Source of the DNA: Helicobacteraceae bacterium
Lineage (GTDB): Bacteria > Campylobacterota > Campylobacteria > Campylobacterales > SZUA-545
Direction of reading: 5' to 3'
Length of the DNA stretch: 12,870 nucleotides
Assembly: GCA_031276985.1 (NCBI GenBank)
Contig: JAISMA010000116.1
Span: 1 to 12,870, forward strand
Positions 5,897-12,406 of this stretch are shown here, one piece after another (position 1 is the stretch's first letter; every line of letters starts with the position of its first letter). Below the pieces are notes generated by a model. The model did not search any database. It was given only the letters and a program-made list of their open reading frames with translations, and was not told the DNA's origin. A program made the position numbers and the translations under genes.

Positions 5897-6576
5897 TTGG
5901 AATAATCGGCGCGATGATCGAAGAGACAGAGCCGATCTTAGCGAAACTAGAAAAGGTAAACACGACGCGAATCGGAGGCAACTATTATCACGAAGGGATA
6001 TACGCCTCCAAAAAAGTAACGCTCGCCTACAGCCGCATAGGTAAAGTAAACGCCGCCGTTACCGCCGCGATCCTAATCGAAAGGTTCAAAGCCGAACGGA
6101 TTTTATTTAGCGGCGTGGCGGGCGCGATTAACGCCAATCTAAAAATCGGCGATCTGATCTACGCGACGCGCCTTGTTCAGCACGACGTGGATATTACGGC
6201 GTTTGGACATCCGCTAGGTTTCATTCCCGAAACGGGCGATTTTTTTCAAACCGATCCGCGCTTAAACGAAATAGCCGAAATCGTCGCGAAAGAACGGGGC
6301 GTAAAGCTGGGCAAAGGCGTTATCGCTACGGGCGATCAGTTTATAGCCGATCAAGCCAAAAAAGAGTGGATCGCGAAAAACTACAACGCCGACGCGGTGG
6401 AAATGGAAGGCGCGGCTGTGGCGTGCGTTTGCGCGTCGTTTGGCGCGCCGTTTTTCGTTTTGCGATCGATTAGCGACGCGGCGGATATGGACGCGGGATT
6501 TAACTTCGACGAATTTTTGAAATCAAGCGCGAAAATTAGCGCCGATTTAGCGCTGGATATGGTCGCCAAATTATGA
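5893..6576 (+). CDS. mtnN: 5'-methylthioadenosine/S-adenosylhomocysteine nucleosidase (MTAN)
   Basis: It cleaves adenine from methylthioadenosine and S-adenosylhomocysteine. In Campylobacter and Helicobacter the same enzyme also acts on 6-amino-6-deoxyfutalosine in the futalosine route to menaquinone; this is known of the family and is inferred here. At 227 residues it has the usual length. Key parts: IGIIGAMIEE (Glu11, the catalytic acid region), FSGVAGAI at 72-79, TGDQF at 146-150, VEMEGAAVA at 169-177 with the ribose-binding Glu172, and SISDAAD at 192-198 with Asp195 as the proton donor to adenine. It overlaps fabD and the next gene by 4 bases each, with AAAGGAGAAG as ribosome site inside fabD. 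Confidence 0.95.
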   Translation: MIGIIGAMIEETEPILAKLEKVNTTRIGGNYYHEGIYASKKVTLAYSRIGKVNAAVTAAILIERFKAERILFSGVAGAINANLKIGDLIYATRLVQHDVDITAFGHPLGFIPETGDFFQTDPRLNEIAEIVAKERGVKLGKGVIATGDQFIADQAKKEWIAKNYNADAVEMEGAAVACVCASFGAPFFVLRSISDAADMDAGFNFDEFLKSSAKISADLALDMVAKL

Positions 6577-7337
6577 AAACGCCGACGGCTAGAATACCAA
6601 AGCGCGTTATTAGCGCTTTTGTCAAAACGATCGCGGATTACAATCTTATCAACGAGGGCGATCGCGTGTTGCTGGGTTTAAGCGGCGGCAAAGATTCGCT
6701 GACTTTGGCTCATCTGCTTTTGCGCGCAAGCCGTCGCGCTCCGTTTAAGTTTGAGTTTTTGGCGGCTACGATCGACTACGGAATGGGCGAAGATCTAAGC
6801 CGCGTCGCCGCGCACTGCGCCGAATACGGCATTCCTTACCACATCGAAAAAACCGACATATTCAAAGACGCGCCAAACCATATCCGCGAGGGCAGCTCGT
6901 TTTGCAGTTATTTTTCGCGTATGCGGCGCGGCGCGCTTTATTCGCTCGCCAAACGAACGGGACACGAAACGCTCGCGCTCGCGCACCATTTGGACGACGC
7001 GGCGGAGAGCTTTTTTATGAGCCTGTTTTACGGCGGTAAAATGAGATCTATGCCGCCAGTTTATCGCGCAAGCGATCACAATATCAAGGTTATCCGCCCG
7101 CTGATCAAAGTCCGCGAATCGCAACTTGCCGAATGCGCGAAAGAAAACGGTTTTCCAACTGTGGGCGACGAAAATTGCCCCGCGTTTCAGATGAACGTTA
7201 AGATGCCGTACGCAAGAAGCGAAACAAAAGCGTGGTTAAAAGAGCTTGAATCAAAAAAGGCGGGGCTTTTTAATCAATTTCGCCACGCTTTTGAAACGCT
7301 AGACGCGAAATCTTTCGCGGATTTGCGCTATATTTAG
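6573..7337 (+). CDS. ttcA: TtcA-family tRNA 2-thiocytidine synthetase-like protein
   Basis: The family adds sulfur to C32 of some tRNAs, using ATP and a [4Fe-4S] cluster. At 254 residues the size fits compact Campylobacterota members. SGGKDS at 37-42 is the PP-loop that binds ATP. LAHHLDDAAESFFM (136-149), FYGGKMRSMPP (152-162) and IRPL (174-177) are typical TtcA motifs. In TtcA the cluster is held by three Cys: a CxxC pair before SRxRRG and one Cys near the C-terminus. Here the first (Cys111) and the last (Cys202, in ENCPAF) are present, but the second place is Phe114 (CSYFSRMRRG; codon TTT 6912-6914). The rest of the gene looks under normal selection. It overlaps mtnN by 4 bases. Function in thiolation is therefore probable by family but uncertain by residue. 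Confidence 0.85.
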   Translation: MKTPTARIPKRVISAFVKTIADYNLINEGDRVLLGLSGGKDSLTLAHLLLRASRRAPFKFEFLAATIDYGMGEDLSRVAAHCAEYGIPYHIEKTDIFKDAPNHIREGSSFCSYFSRMRRGALYSLAKRTGHETLALAHHLDDAAESFFMSLFYGGKMRSMPPVYRASDHNIKVIRPLIKVRESQLAECAKENGFPTVGDENCPAFQMNVKMPYARSETKAWLKELESKKAGLFNQFRHAFETLDAKSFADLRYI

Positions 7338-7353
7338 CGTTTTTTCGTTTTTT
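7326..7353 (+). terminator. Probable intrinsic terminator of fabD-mtnN-ttcA
   Basis: CGCTA (7326-7330), loop TATT, and TAGCG (7335-7339) form a 5-bp stem, or 6 bp with a G-T pair, directly followed by TTTTTT and, after CG, another TTTTTT. The stem overlaps the TAG stop of the ttcA-family gene. The stem is short, so strength is uncertain. Confidence 0.5.
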
Positions 7354-7354
7354 G

Positions 7355-7363
7355 TGATACACT
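7355..7363 (+). promoter_or_regulatory. Possible extended -10 promoter for the lipoprotein/beta-barrel pair
   Basis: TGATACACT fits an extended -10 element (TGnTAnAnT) and is preceded by a T-rich run, as in Campylobacterota sigma-70 promoters. It lies 33 bases before the ATG at 7397 and just after the terminator of the previous operon, where a promoter is expected. Confidence 0.35.
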
Positions 7364-7396
7364 TTTGCAATATCAGTCGATCAAAAAGGATCAAAC

Positions 7397-8194
7397 ATGA
7401 AAAGCGTTAGCTTGATTACGGCGGTTTTAGCGACCGCGTTATTTTTTTGCGGTTGCGACGCGCAAAGCTCAAGCGAAGCGGATCGCTACGATCGCCAAAA
7501 ATCTTTGGACGAAGGCGATTACGATCGCGTGTTAGAACTGACGAACGCGTGCGGCGGCGATCAGGCATGTTTGCTCGATAGAGCGGCGGCGTATATGGGT
7601 TTGGCGGGATTTGACGCGCCAACGATTATTAAAGCGGTAGCCGATAGCGACGACGATTCGTCCGATCAGGGTTATTTCGCAAAATTAAAACCGTATATCA
7701 AAGAGGACGCGAACAATACGCTAAACCATGCAAAAAATACGTACGAATCTGTTATCAAGGTTAGAAGTTATTCAACGGCTAGTTGCGCCGATAACGTTAA
7801 TAGCGTATTAAACAAACACGAAAAAGACGCATGCGCCAATTACGGGCTTTCCGTTCTTGCCAGAAGCGCGGTTTTAGCGAATAAAATTACGGAACTTTAC
7901 GATCAGATCAACGCTTCGGGTTGCTTCACCGTAAGCGCCTGCTTTGGTAATGGCACAAACGACGAAGCGATCGTTAATGGTTTATTGCCCGATATTATCG
8001 AGCTTGTGTTCAATGAAACGGACGCGCTAATCGGTATGATTGCCGATGAAAGCGCCGACACAAAAGAGGAAGTACAAAAGATTAAAGACGAGATATGCAA
8101 AAACGCGGGCAAGCCCGCGGGTTGCTCCTCTAGCGAAGTTAGCGCCGACGCGGCTTTGAAATATATATTAGACAATAGGCATAAGGACAAATGA
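7397..8194 (+). CDS. Putative lipoprotein, conserved-type hypothetical
   Basis: A 265-residue protein of unknown function. The ATG at 7397 has AAAAAGGA 7 bases upstream. Residues 1-19 form a signal peptide ending in FCGC, with Cys20 as probable lipid attachment site (an imperfect lipobox, Phe where Leu is common). Residues of about 35-80 (SLDEGDYDRVLELTNACGG, then LLDRAAAYMGLAGFDAPTI) look like a TPR-like helical pair. The mature protein has several further Cys residues, many in close pairs (for example Cys52/Cys58), which may form disulfides in the periplasm. The rest is predicted mainly helical and acidic. Its stop overlaps the ATG of the outer-membrane barrel gene (ATGA), so the two are most likely made together; it may help assemble or cap the barrel, but this is inference. 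Confidence 0.8.
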   Translation: MKSVSLITAVLATALFFCGCDAQSSSEADRYDRQKSLDEGDYDRVLELTNACGGDQACLLDRAAAYMGLAGFDAPTIIKAVADSDDDSSDQGYFAKLKPYIKEDANNTLNHAKNTYESVIKVRSYSTASCADNVNSVLNKHEKDACANYGLSVLARSAVLANKITELYDQINASGCFTVSACFGNGTNDEAIVNGLLPDIIELVFNETDALIGMIADESADTKEEVQKIKDEICKNAGKPAGCSSSEVSADAALKYILDNRHKDK

Positions 8195-9318
8195 AAACAA
8201 AATTAGTATCCGCGATCGCGCTGTTAGCGATTGGCGCAAGTAGCGCGCAAGGCGTTTCATACGAATATCGACGGCTTTATAAAGACGCGAAAATAATGGG
8301 CGCGGGCGGCGCGAACGTAGCTTCGGGCGGCTCTTTTGGCGCGTTGTTTAGCAATCCCGCGGGGCTTGCGAAAATACCGCAAGAGTACGGCTGGGAGTTT
8401 CAGGTCGCAAACATAGGAGTCGCGGTTAACGACAATATAAGGGATCTTTCAGACATTATAGACGACGCGGAGGAGAGCGAATCAAAGGCGGCGGATACGC
8501 TAAAAGAGCATATCGGAGATCGTTACAACATCGACTTAAACGTCATTGAGTTTTCAATCGCCAAGAAATTCGACCAAGCGGCGTTTGGGCTTGGCGCGGT
8601 AACAAGCGCGAACGTAAATTTTGCCGTGCATCAGGGTTTTGGCGCGAGCGGCGTTCTGGAAAGCGAAATTTTGGCTGTCGTCGGCGCGGCGGGTGGATTT
8701 GCCTATGATTTTAACGATCTGACGATTGGCTCTTACGCGCTCAACACGCTATCGGTCGGCGTGGGCGCAAAAGCGTTGCGATACGGCTATCTTAACAGGA
8801 CTTTTTCGGCGGCGGATTTAGCCAACGAAGAGTTTGAAAATATAGACGACGAAATCGAGGAAGGTAACGCTTTTGTCGGCGATATAGGCGTTATATACGA
8901 CGTTTTTCCCAACTTCGCGATCGGGTTAAGCGCGCTGAATATCGGCGGGATAGGCGAAGGCGCTTTGGAGATTCCCGCGACTGTTAACGTCGGCGCTTCT
9001 TACGTCTATCGAGTGGCGGATCGATCGTTTTTCAATCAGGTTAGAGTCGGCGCGGATTATATCGACCTCGCGGGCGCGTACGAGGATTCAAGCTACGTCA
9101 AGCGAACGAGTTTCGGCGCGGATTTGAACGTATGGGACGGCTGGTTTTCTACCTTCGCCGTTCAAGCGGGATTGTATCAGGGCAAATGGACGGCTGGAGC
9201 GAATCTGCGCTTGTCGCTTGTCGATTTGTCGTTTGCGACTTACGCCGAAGAGCTTGGCGCGTATGCGGGACAAGACGGCGATCGGCGTTATATGGCGAGC
9301 TTTGGATTTAATTGGTAA
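8191..9318 (+). CDS. Outer-membrane beta-barrel protein, TraF_2/FadL/PorV-like
   Basis: A 375-residue protein with a Sec signal (MKTKLVSAIALLAIGASSAQG). The mature start, YKDAKIMGAGGANVASGG, followed by GALFSNPAGLAKIP (residues of about 50-63), matches the N-terminal pattern of FadL/PorV-like and 'TraF-like' barrel proteins, in which NPAGL is a common mark. The rest alternates short amphipathic strands and turns rich in Gly, Asn and Asp, and the chain ends in MASFGFNW, with the terminal aromatic residue expected for recognition by the Bam complex. It could be a transporter for hydrophobic compounds or a structural barrel; substrate cannot be read from sequence. The start overlaps the upstream lipoprotein stop, with AAGGA before it. 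No clear terminator follows. Confidence 0.8.
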   Translation: MKTKLVSAIALLAIGASSAQGVSYEYRRLYKDAKIMGAGGANVASGGSFGALFSNPAGLAKIPQEYGWEFQVANIGVAVNDNIRDLSDIIDDAEESESKAADTLKEHIGDRYNIDLNVIEFSIAKKFDQAAFGLGAVTSANVNFAVHQGFGASGVLESEILAVVGAAGGFAYDFNDLTIGSYALNTLSVGVGAKALRYGYLNRTFSAADLANEEFENIDDEIEEGNAFVGDIGVIYDVFPNFAIGLSALNIGGIGEGALEIPATVNVGASYVYRVADRSFFNQVRVGADYIDLAGAYEDSSYVKRTSFGADLNVWDGWFSTFAVQAGLYQGKWTAGANLRLSLVDLSFATYAEELGAYAGQDGDRRYMASFGFNW

Positions 9319-9569
9319 CGCCAAACGACAAATTCAATTCCCAAAACAACGAACTACTTAGGCAAAGGCAAGAGGCAAGGCGTGCGTTGGCGGTTTTTGG
9401 CAAAAACGCAGGTTATGTACGCTTGAGCGGCGCGAATTAGTTTGGCGAGCGGCAAAAACGCCGAGCTTGACAAAAACGCAAGTTTCAGATATGGAGAGCG
9501 TTTTTAAGCGCTTTTTCGCGGTTTTTGCGGCGCGGCGCGGGCGTTTTAAGCGGCGTTTCATTGTTTGTT
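9319..9569. other. Intergenic region before tRNA-Pro
   Basis: No coding region is supported. The stretch has three copies of CAAAAACGC (about 9401, 9453 and 9471) and a gap-poor palindrome, GTTTTTG-G-CAAAAAC (9394-9408), too tight to be a good hairpin. The region 9497-9555 is rich in GCGTTTTT-type words. It may include a weak terminator for the barrel gene, but I cannot place one firmly. Confidence 0.4.
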
Positions 9570-9578
9570 TGGTACAAT
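9570..9578 (+). promoter_or_regulatory. Probable promoter (-10) of tRNA-Pro
   Basis: TGGTACAAT is an extended -10 element (TG, one base, TACAAT at 9573-9578) following a T-rich stretch. It ends 13 bases before the first base of the tRNA, a fitting distance for a short 5' leader. Confidence 0.55.
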
Positions 9579-9591
9579 TGCGCCTCTTTTT

Positions 9592-9669
9592 CGGGATGTG
9601 GCGCAGCCTGGTTAGCGCGTGTCGTTCGGGACGACAAGGCCGGAGGTTCGAATCCTCTCATCCCGACCA
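9592..9669 (+). tRNA. tRNA-Pro(CGG), with encoded CCA
   Basis: A full cloverleaf can be drawn: acceptor CGGGATG / CATCCCG; D stem GCGC / GCGC around AGCCTGGTTA; anticodon stem TGTCG / CGACA around the loop TTCGGGA with anticodon CGG; variable loop AGGCC; T stem GGAGG / CCTCT (one G-U) around TTCGAAT; discriminator A and CCA encoded at 9667-9669. The CGG anticodon reads the proline codon CCG. Campylobacter genomes usually get by with a UGG tRNA-Pro, so this extra isoacceptor fits a genome with more GC and frequent CCG codons. Confidence 0.95.
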
Positions 9670-9870
9670 TCGTTAAGGATTGCGAAATTGTGAGCCAAGA
9701 AGCTAGACAAACGCGAAGTTCGACCAAATCCGCTTAATTTGATTATCATTTGTTTGAAGACTTGCGACGGCTTGTTTAAATTTGACGGCGCAGAGTTGTT
9801 TTGCGATCATAAATCGCAAAGAGCTAAAAGCGCCGCGCAACTAAACGCGGGATTATTTGCGCTTTGGTTT
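9670..9870. other. Intergenic stretch between tRNA-Pro and a degraded gene
   Basis: No gene is seen. One good hairpin exists: TTTGCGAT (9800-9807), loop CATAA, ATCGCAAA (9813-9820), 8 bp. It lacks a T-run on either side, so it is not a standard intrinsic terminator, though it sits downstream of the minus-strand remnant and could mark its old 3' end. Confidence 0.4.
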
Positions 9871-10115
9871 TTAGAGTTTACATTCGCCTAATTCGCGCGC
9901 TTTTTTAATATCCTCGTTTGATTTGGCGGTTGCGCCCAAACTTTTTTAATATCATCGTTTGATTTGGCTGTTGCGCCCAAACTTTTATGCGATCTGCCGC
10001 GATCGCAATTAGCAATAAATGTTGTTCTGTTTTGAACTCGTTATTTGCGCAATCCGCCAAATGCGCCTTGCTTTTTCACCAGTTTTTCAACGAGCGCTAT
10101 AAACTTTGCGTTCAT
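9871..10115 (-). pseudogene. Degraded paralogue of the RDD gene's N-terminal domain
   Basis: Reading from ATG at 10115-10113 gives MNAKFIALVEKLVKKQGAFG, clearly related to MDSKFVEIVERLVKEQGNDR at the start of the neighbouring RDD gene. That frame soon ends at a stop. In a second frame, NNEFKTEQHLLLIAIAA matches QNKFKTEQRLLLIAIEA (residues 37-52) of the RDD protein. A third frame gives GATAKSNEDIKKARELGECKL before the stop at 9873-9871. At least two frame changes and an internal deletion are therefore needed, and a 41-base tandem duplication (41 is not a multiple of three) adds another break. The old ribosome site AAGAGC is worn compared with AAGGAGAC of the parent. This is a decayed tandem paralogue; its C-terminus is not like RDD, so it was a different protein sharing the N-terminal domain. 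Confidence 0.7.
9900..9981. repeat. 41-base tandem duplication (two copies)
   Basis: Copy one at 9900-9940 and copy two at 9941-9981 both begin CTTTTTTAATATC and end GTTGCGCCCAAA. They differ at two of 41 positions, and CTTTTA after the second copy starts a third partial unit. The length is not a multiple of three, so it shifts the frame of the gene remnant that contains it. Confidence 0.9.
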
Positions 10116-10176
10116 TTTTGCTCTTTTTGTTTAAGCGCGTTTTATCAATCGCGCGAATACAATTGAATCGTTGCGT

Positions 10177-11157
10177 CTATCGGAGCGTATAACCAAGTCT
10201 TGGCAACGCGATTGCCGCTATTATGACTAAGACAAAGATTAACGCCAAAACCCGCGCCGCCGCCGCCACAAAGAGTCCAGCTTTGGTTTTTGGGCGCATT
10301 ATCACCAGCGTTCCCGCAAGCATATCGTGCCAGCCGCGTTTTCTATCGTCAAACGCTACCCAAATAAACCCTAAAAATAAAGGAAACGCCGATATGATAT
10401 ATGCAAAATATCTGCCGATCAATTGCCCCGTAGTGGGTTTGCCAAGCGTTGCGGCATCCACAATTGTGGCGCCGAAAGCCATTTTGCCGGGAGTTGCCTG
10501 CTTGCTTATCCAGAAGGCTATCGTATAAATAAACCCAAAGATTATCTCGGCGATATATCCGATTGCCTGAAGCTCTTTTTTACCCGTCGAATTGAAAAAG
10601 CCCATAGCGGCTAATGCAAAAAACAGCGCGAACAAGATCGCAAACTGCGCGAAATTATCGATAATCGTAGCCGCAACTCGCGCCCAAAAACCTATATACT
10701 CCACATACGAATTTTGTGGTTGCGACGGATATGGCGCGTTTGGCGGATACGCGGACGACGCTCGCGGCGGCGGGTTATAAGCGTTTTGAGCGCTATTTTG
10801 CGGCGGGAAATTGTATTGCGATTGCGGGTTTTGCGCGGCGGTAATTGACTTGCTGCGATCGCCGCGAAGCGCGTAAGCCAACAGATCGATAACTTCGGCG
10901 GCGGCGTTTTCGTCGATAAGCCGATCGTCTTTCAAGAAACGAATTTGTTGCTTCTTGCATGCGGCTAGATCGTTTGCGTTTGCGATCGCTTGCGCCGCTC
11001 CCGCTTCGATTGCAATTAGCAATAAGCGTTGTTCTGTTTTGAACTTGTTTTGCGCGTAATTCGCAAGATACGCTTTGCATCTTTTAGCGTCAATCGGTCT
11101 ATCGTTTCCTTGCTCTTTAACCAATCGTTCTACGATCTCCACAAACTTTGAATCCAT
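10177..11157 (-). CDS. RDD-family membrane protein with an N-terminal helical domain
   Basis: A 326-residue inner-membrane protein. I chose ATG 11157 (MDSKF) over the longer frame to 11229 because AAAGGAGAC lies just before it. Residues 1-102 form a soluble helical domain (KFKTEQRLLLIAIEAGAAQAIANANDLAACKKQQIRFL in part), which I recall as a module also placed before other domains in host-associated bacteria. Residues 103-150 are a flexible Pro/Tyr/Asn/Gln linker. Residues 153-288 are the RDD domain: GFWARVAATIID (Arg160, Asp167), helices near 168-186, 198-217 and 248-268, ATPGKMAFG, and the ending DDRKRGWHDMLAGTLVI (270-286), the most typical RDD stretch. A last hydrophobic helix is at 296-318. 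RDD proteins are often called transporters, some shown to act in Na+/H+ exchange; here the role is open. A degraded relative lies directly downstream. Confidence 0.85.
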   Translation of the reverse strand: MDSKFVEIVERLVKEQGNDRPIDAKRCKAYLANYAQNKFKTEQRLLLIAIEAGAAQAIANANDLAACKKQQIRFLKDDRLIDENAAAEVIDLLAYALRGDRSKSITAAQNPQSQYNFPPQNSAQNAYNPPPRASSAYPPNAPYPSQPQNSYVEYIGFWARVAATIIDNFAQFAILFALFFALAAMGFFNSTGKKELQAIGYIAEIIFGFIYTIAFWISKQATPGKMAFGATIVDAATLGKPTTGQLIGRYFAYIISAFPLFLGFIWVAFDDRKRGWHDMLAGTLVIMRPKTKAGLFVAAAARVLALIFVLVIIAAIALPRLGYTLR

Positions 11158-11352
11158 TTTTGTCTCCTTTGATTGTGGTTGGTTTGCGTGTTTTTGATAT
11201 GCGAAAATAGACAAAGCGTATCTGTACAAATGGAAAAGTCGAACAGATTGAGCAAACTAGATAGATTGAAAAAACGAAAAAACTTGGGAGCGCAATGAAG
11301 CGCGTAAAGGATTAGAAGCGGATATTTAGAGTTTCTGTCGCAAAGCGAATTA

Positions 11353-11372
11353 CTCTCTCTCTCTCTCTCTCT
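11353..11372. repeat. (CT)10 dinucleotide microsatellite
   Basis: Ten uninterrupted CT units. It lies about 195 bases upstream of the RDD start (as AG units on that strand) and about 180 bases upstream of the peb4 -10. Such tracts change length by slippage and in related Helicobacter species dinucleotide tracts control phase variation, but there they usually lie inside coding regions. Confidence 0.95.
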
Positions 11373-11553
11373 GGCGAATGCGGACGTCAAGGTAGCTCCT
11401 CACGCTTAGAACTTATTAAAAGCGGCGTAATTCTAGCGCGGAATTCTTAAACAAAACTTAAAAGGCGAGAATTTCAAAGGCAGGCGGCGGGTTTCAACGC
11501 GGTTTCAGCGCCGTTTTGCCCAAATATCAAGCGCCTATTTTGCAATGTTTGGC

Positions 11554-11559
11554 TAGAAT
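11554..11559 (+). promoter_or_regulatory. Possible -10 box of peb4
   Basis: TAGAAT, preceded by a T-rich stretch and placed 31 bases before the GTG start. No -35 of good quality is seen, as expected in this phylum. Confidence 0.4.
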
Positions 11560-11590
11560 GACGCAATCCAAAACACACAAAGGAGTTTCA

Positions 11591-12397
11591 GTGAAGAGAG
11601 TTCTATTAGCGGTAGCGATCGCGGCGGCGAGCCTAAACGCGGCGACGCTTGCCACGGTTAACGGCGTGAAGATTACGAGCGAGGAGATCAACCTCCTGCT
11701 TAAGCAAAATCCGCAAGCGCCCGCGTTCGAGCAGCTTAACGACGAGCAGAAAAAGGGAATCCTCGATAGGGTGATCGCGCAGAAGTTGCTGGCGCAACAG
11801 GCGAAAAAAAGCGGCATAGAGAAGGATAGCGAGTACAAAGCGCAATTAAGCTCTTTGCAAGAAAACCTCGCCATTGAGCTTTATATAAAGAAAAAGGCGG
11901 ATTCCACAACCGTAACGGACGCGGAAGTCAAGAAGTTTTACGAGGACAACAAAGCGCGGCTTGATCGTCCCGAAACGGTTCGCGCGCGCCACATTCTAGT
12001 GGAAAAAGAGGGCGACGCGAAGGCAATCATTAAAACGCTTAGCGGCAAAAAGGGCGAGGATTTGGAAAACGCCTTTATAGCCGCCGCAAAAGAAAAAGGC
12101 ACGGACGGCACAAAAGACAACGGCGGCGATCTTGGCTATTTCACGAAAGAGCAAATGGTTAAAGAATTTGCCGAAGCGGCTTTCGCGCTTAAAAACGGCG
12201 AGTTAAGCAAAAATCCCGTCAAGACCGATTTTGGCTATCACGTAATCTTGAAGATTGACCACAAAAAAGCGGGCGTTACGCCGTTTGAAGAGGTCGAGGA
12301 ACAGCTAAAACAGGGCGCAAAAGCGCAGAAATTCCAAGAAATCGTTGAAAAAGAGATAGCCGATCTAAAAGCCAAAGCCAAAATATCCTATCAATAA
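11591..12397 (+). CDS. peb4: PEB4-type periplasmic peptidyl-prolyl cis-trans isomerase (parvulin/SurA-like)
   Basis: This periplasmic chaperone and prolyl isomerase, also named Cbf2, supports folding of outer-membrane proteins; in C. jejuni it affects adhesion and biofilm. I choose GTG 11591 as start because AAAGGAG (11579-11585) is 5 bases upstream and it begins a signal peptide, MKRVLLAVAIAAASLNAA; the longer frame to 11516 would add 25 unlikely residues. The 268-residue protein has the family layout: ATLATVNGVKITSEEIN right after the signal (as in C. jejuni PEB4), a helical chaperone domain to about residue 125, a parvulin domain at about 131-222 (RARHILV, GGDLGYF, TDFGYHVIL), and a C-terminal helix. 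It is followed after 9 bases by fba, the same order as in Campylobacter. Confidence 0.93.
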   Translation: MKRVLLAVAIAAASLNAATLATVNGVKITSEEINLLLKQNPQAPAFEQLNDEQKKGILDRVIAQKLLAQQAKKSGIEKDSEYKAQLSSLQENLAIELYIKKKADSTTVTDAEVKKFYEDNKARLDRPETVRARHILVEKEGDAKAIIKTLSGKKGEDLENAFIAAAKEKGTDGTKDNGGDLGYFTKEQMVKEFAEAAFALKNGELSKNPVKTDFGYHVILKIDHKKAGVTPFEEVEEQLKQGAKAQKFQEIVEKEIADLKAKAKISYQ

Positions 12398-12406
12398 GGA
12401 GTCAAA

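Larger units (their letters stand above)
11158..11590. other. Divergent regulatory region between the RDD gene and peb4
   Basis: A 433-base gap. It holds the promoters of the two divergent genes, a (CT)10 microsatellite, and otherwise no supported gene. The 86-residue minus-strand frame 11130-11390 overlaps the RDD start in another frame, contains an Arg-Glu run created by the microsatellite and has no good ribosome site, so I do not call it. Confidence 0.55.

Noticed and set aside
9485..9727. Frames on both strands across the tRNA (for example GMRGFEPPALSSRTT)
   Set aside because: This is the typical false protein read from a tRNA gene; the cloverleaf is complete.
11130..11390. Minus-strand frame of 86 residues with an Arg-Glu run
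   Set aside because: The run comes from the CT microsatellite, the frame overlaps the well-supported RDD start in another phase, and no ribosome site or domain is seen.
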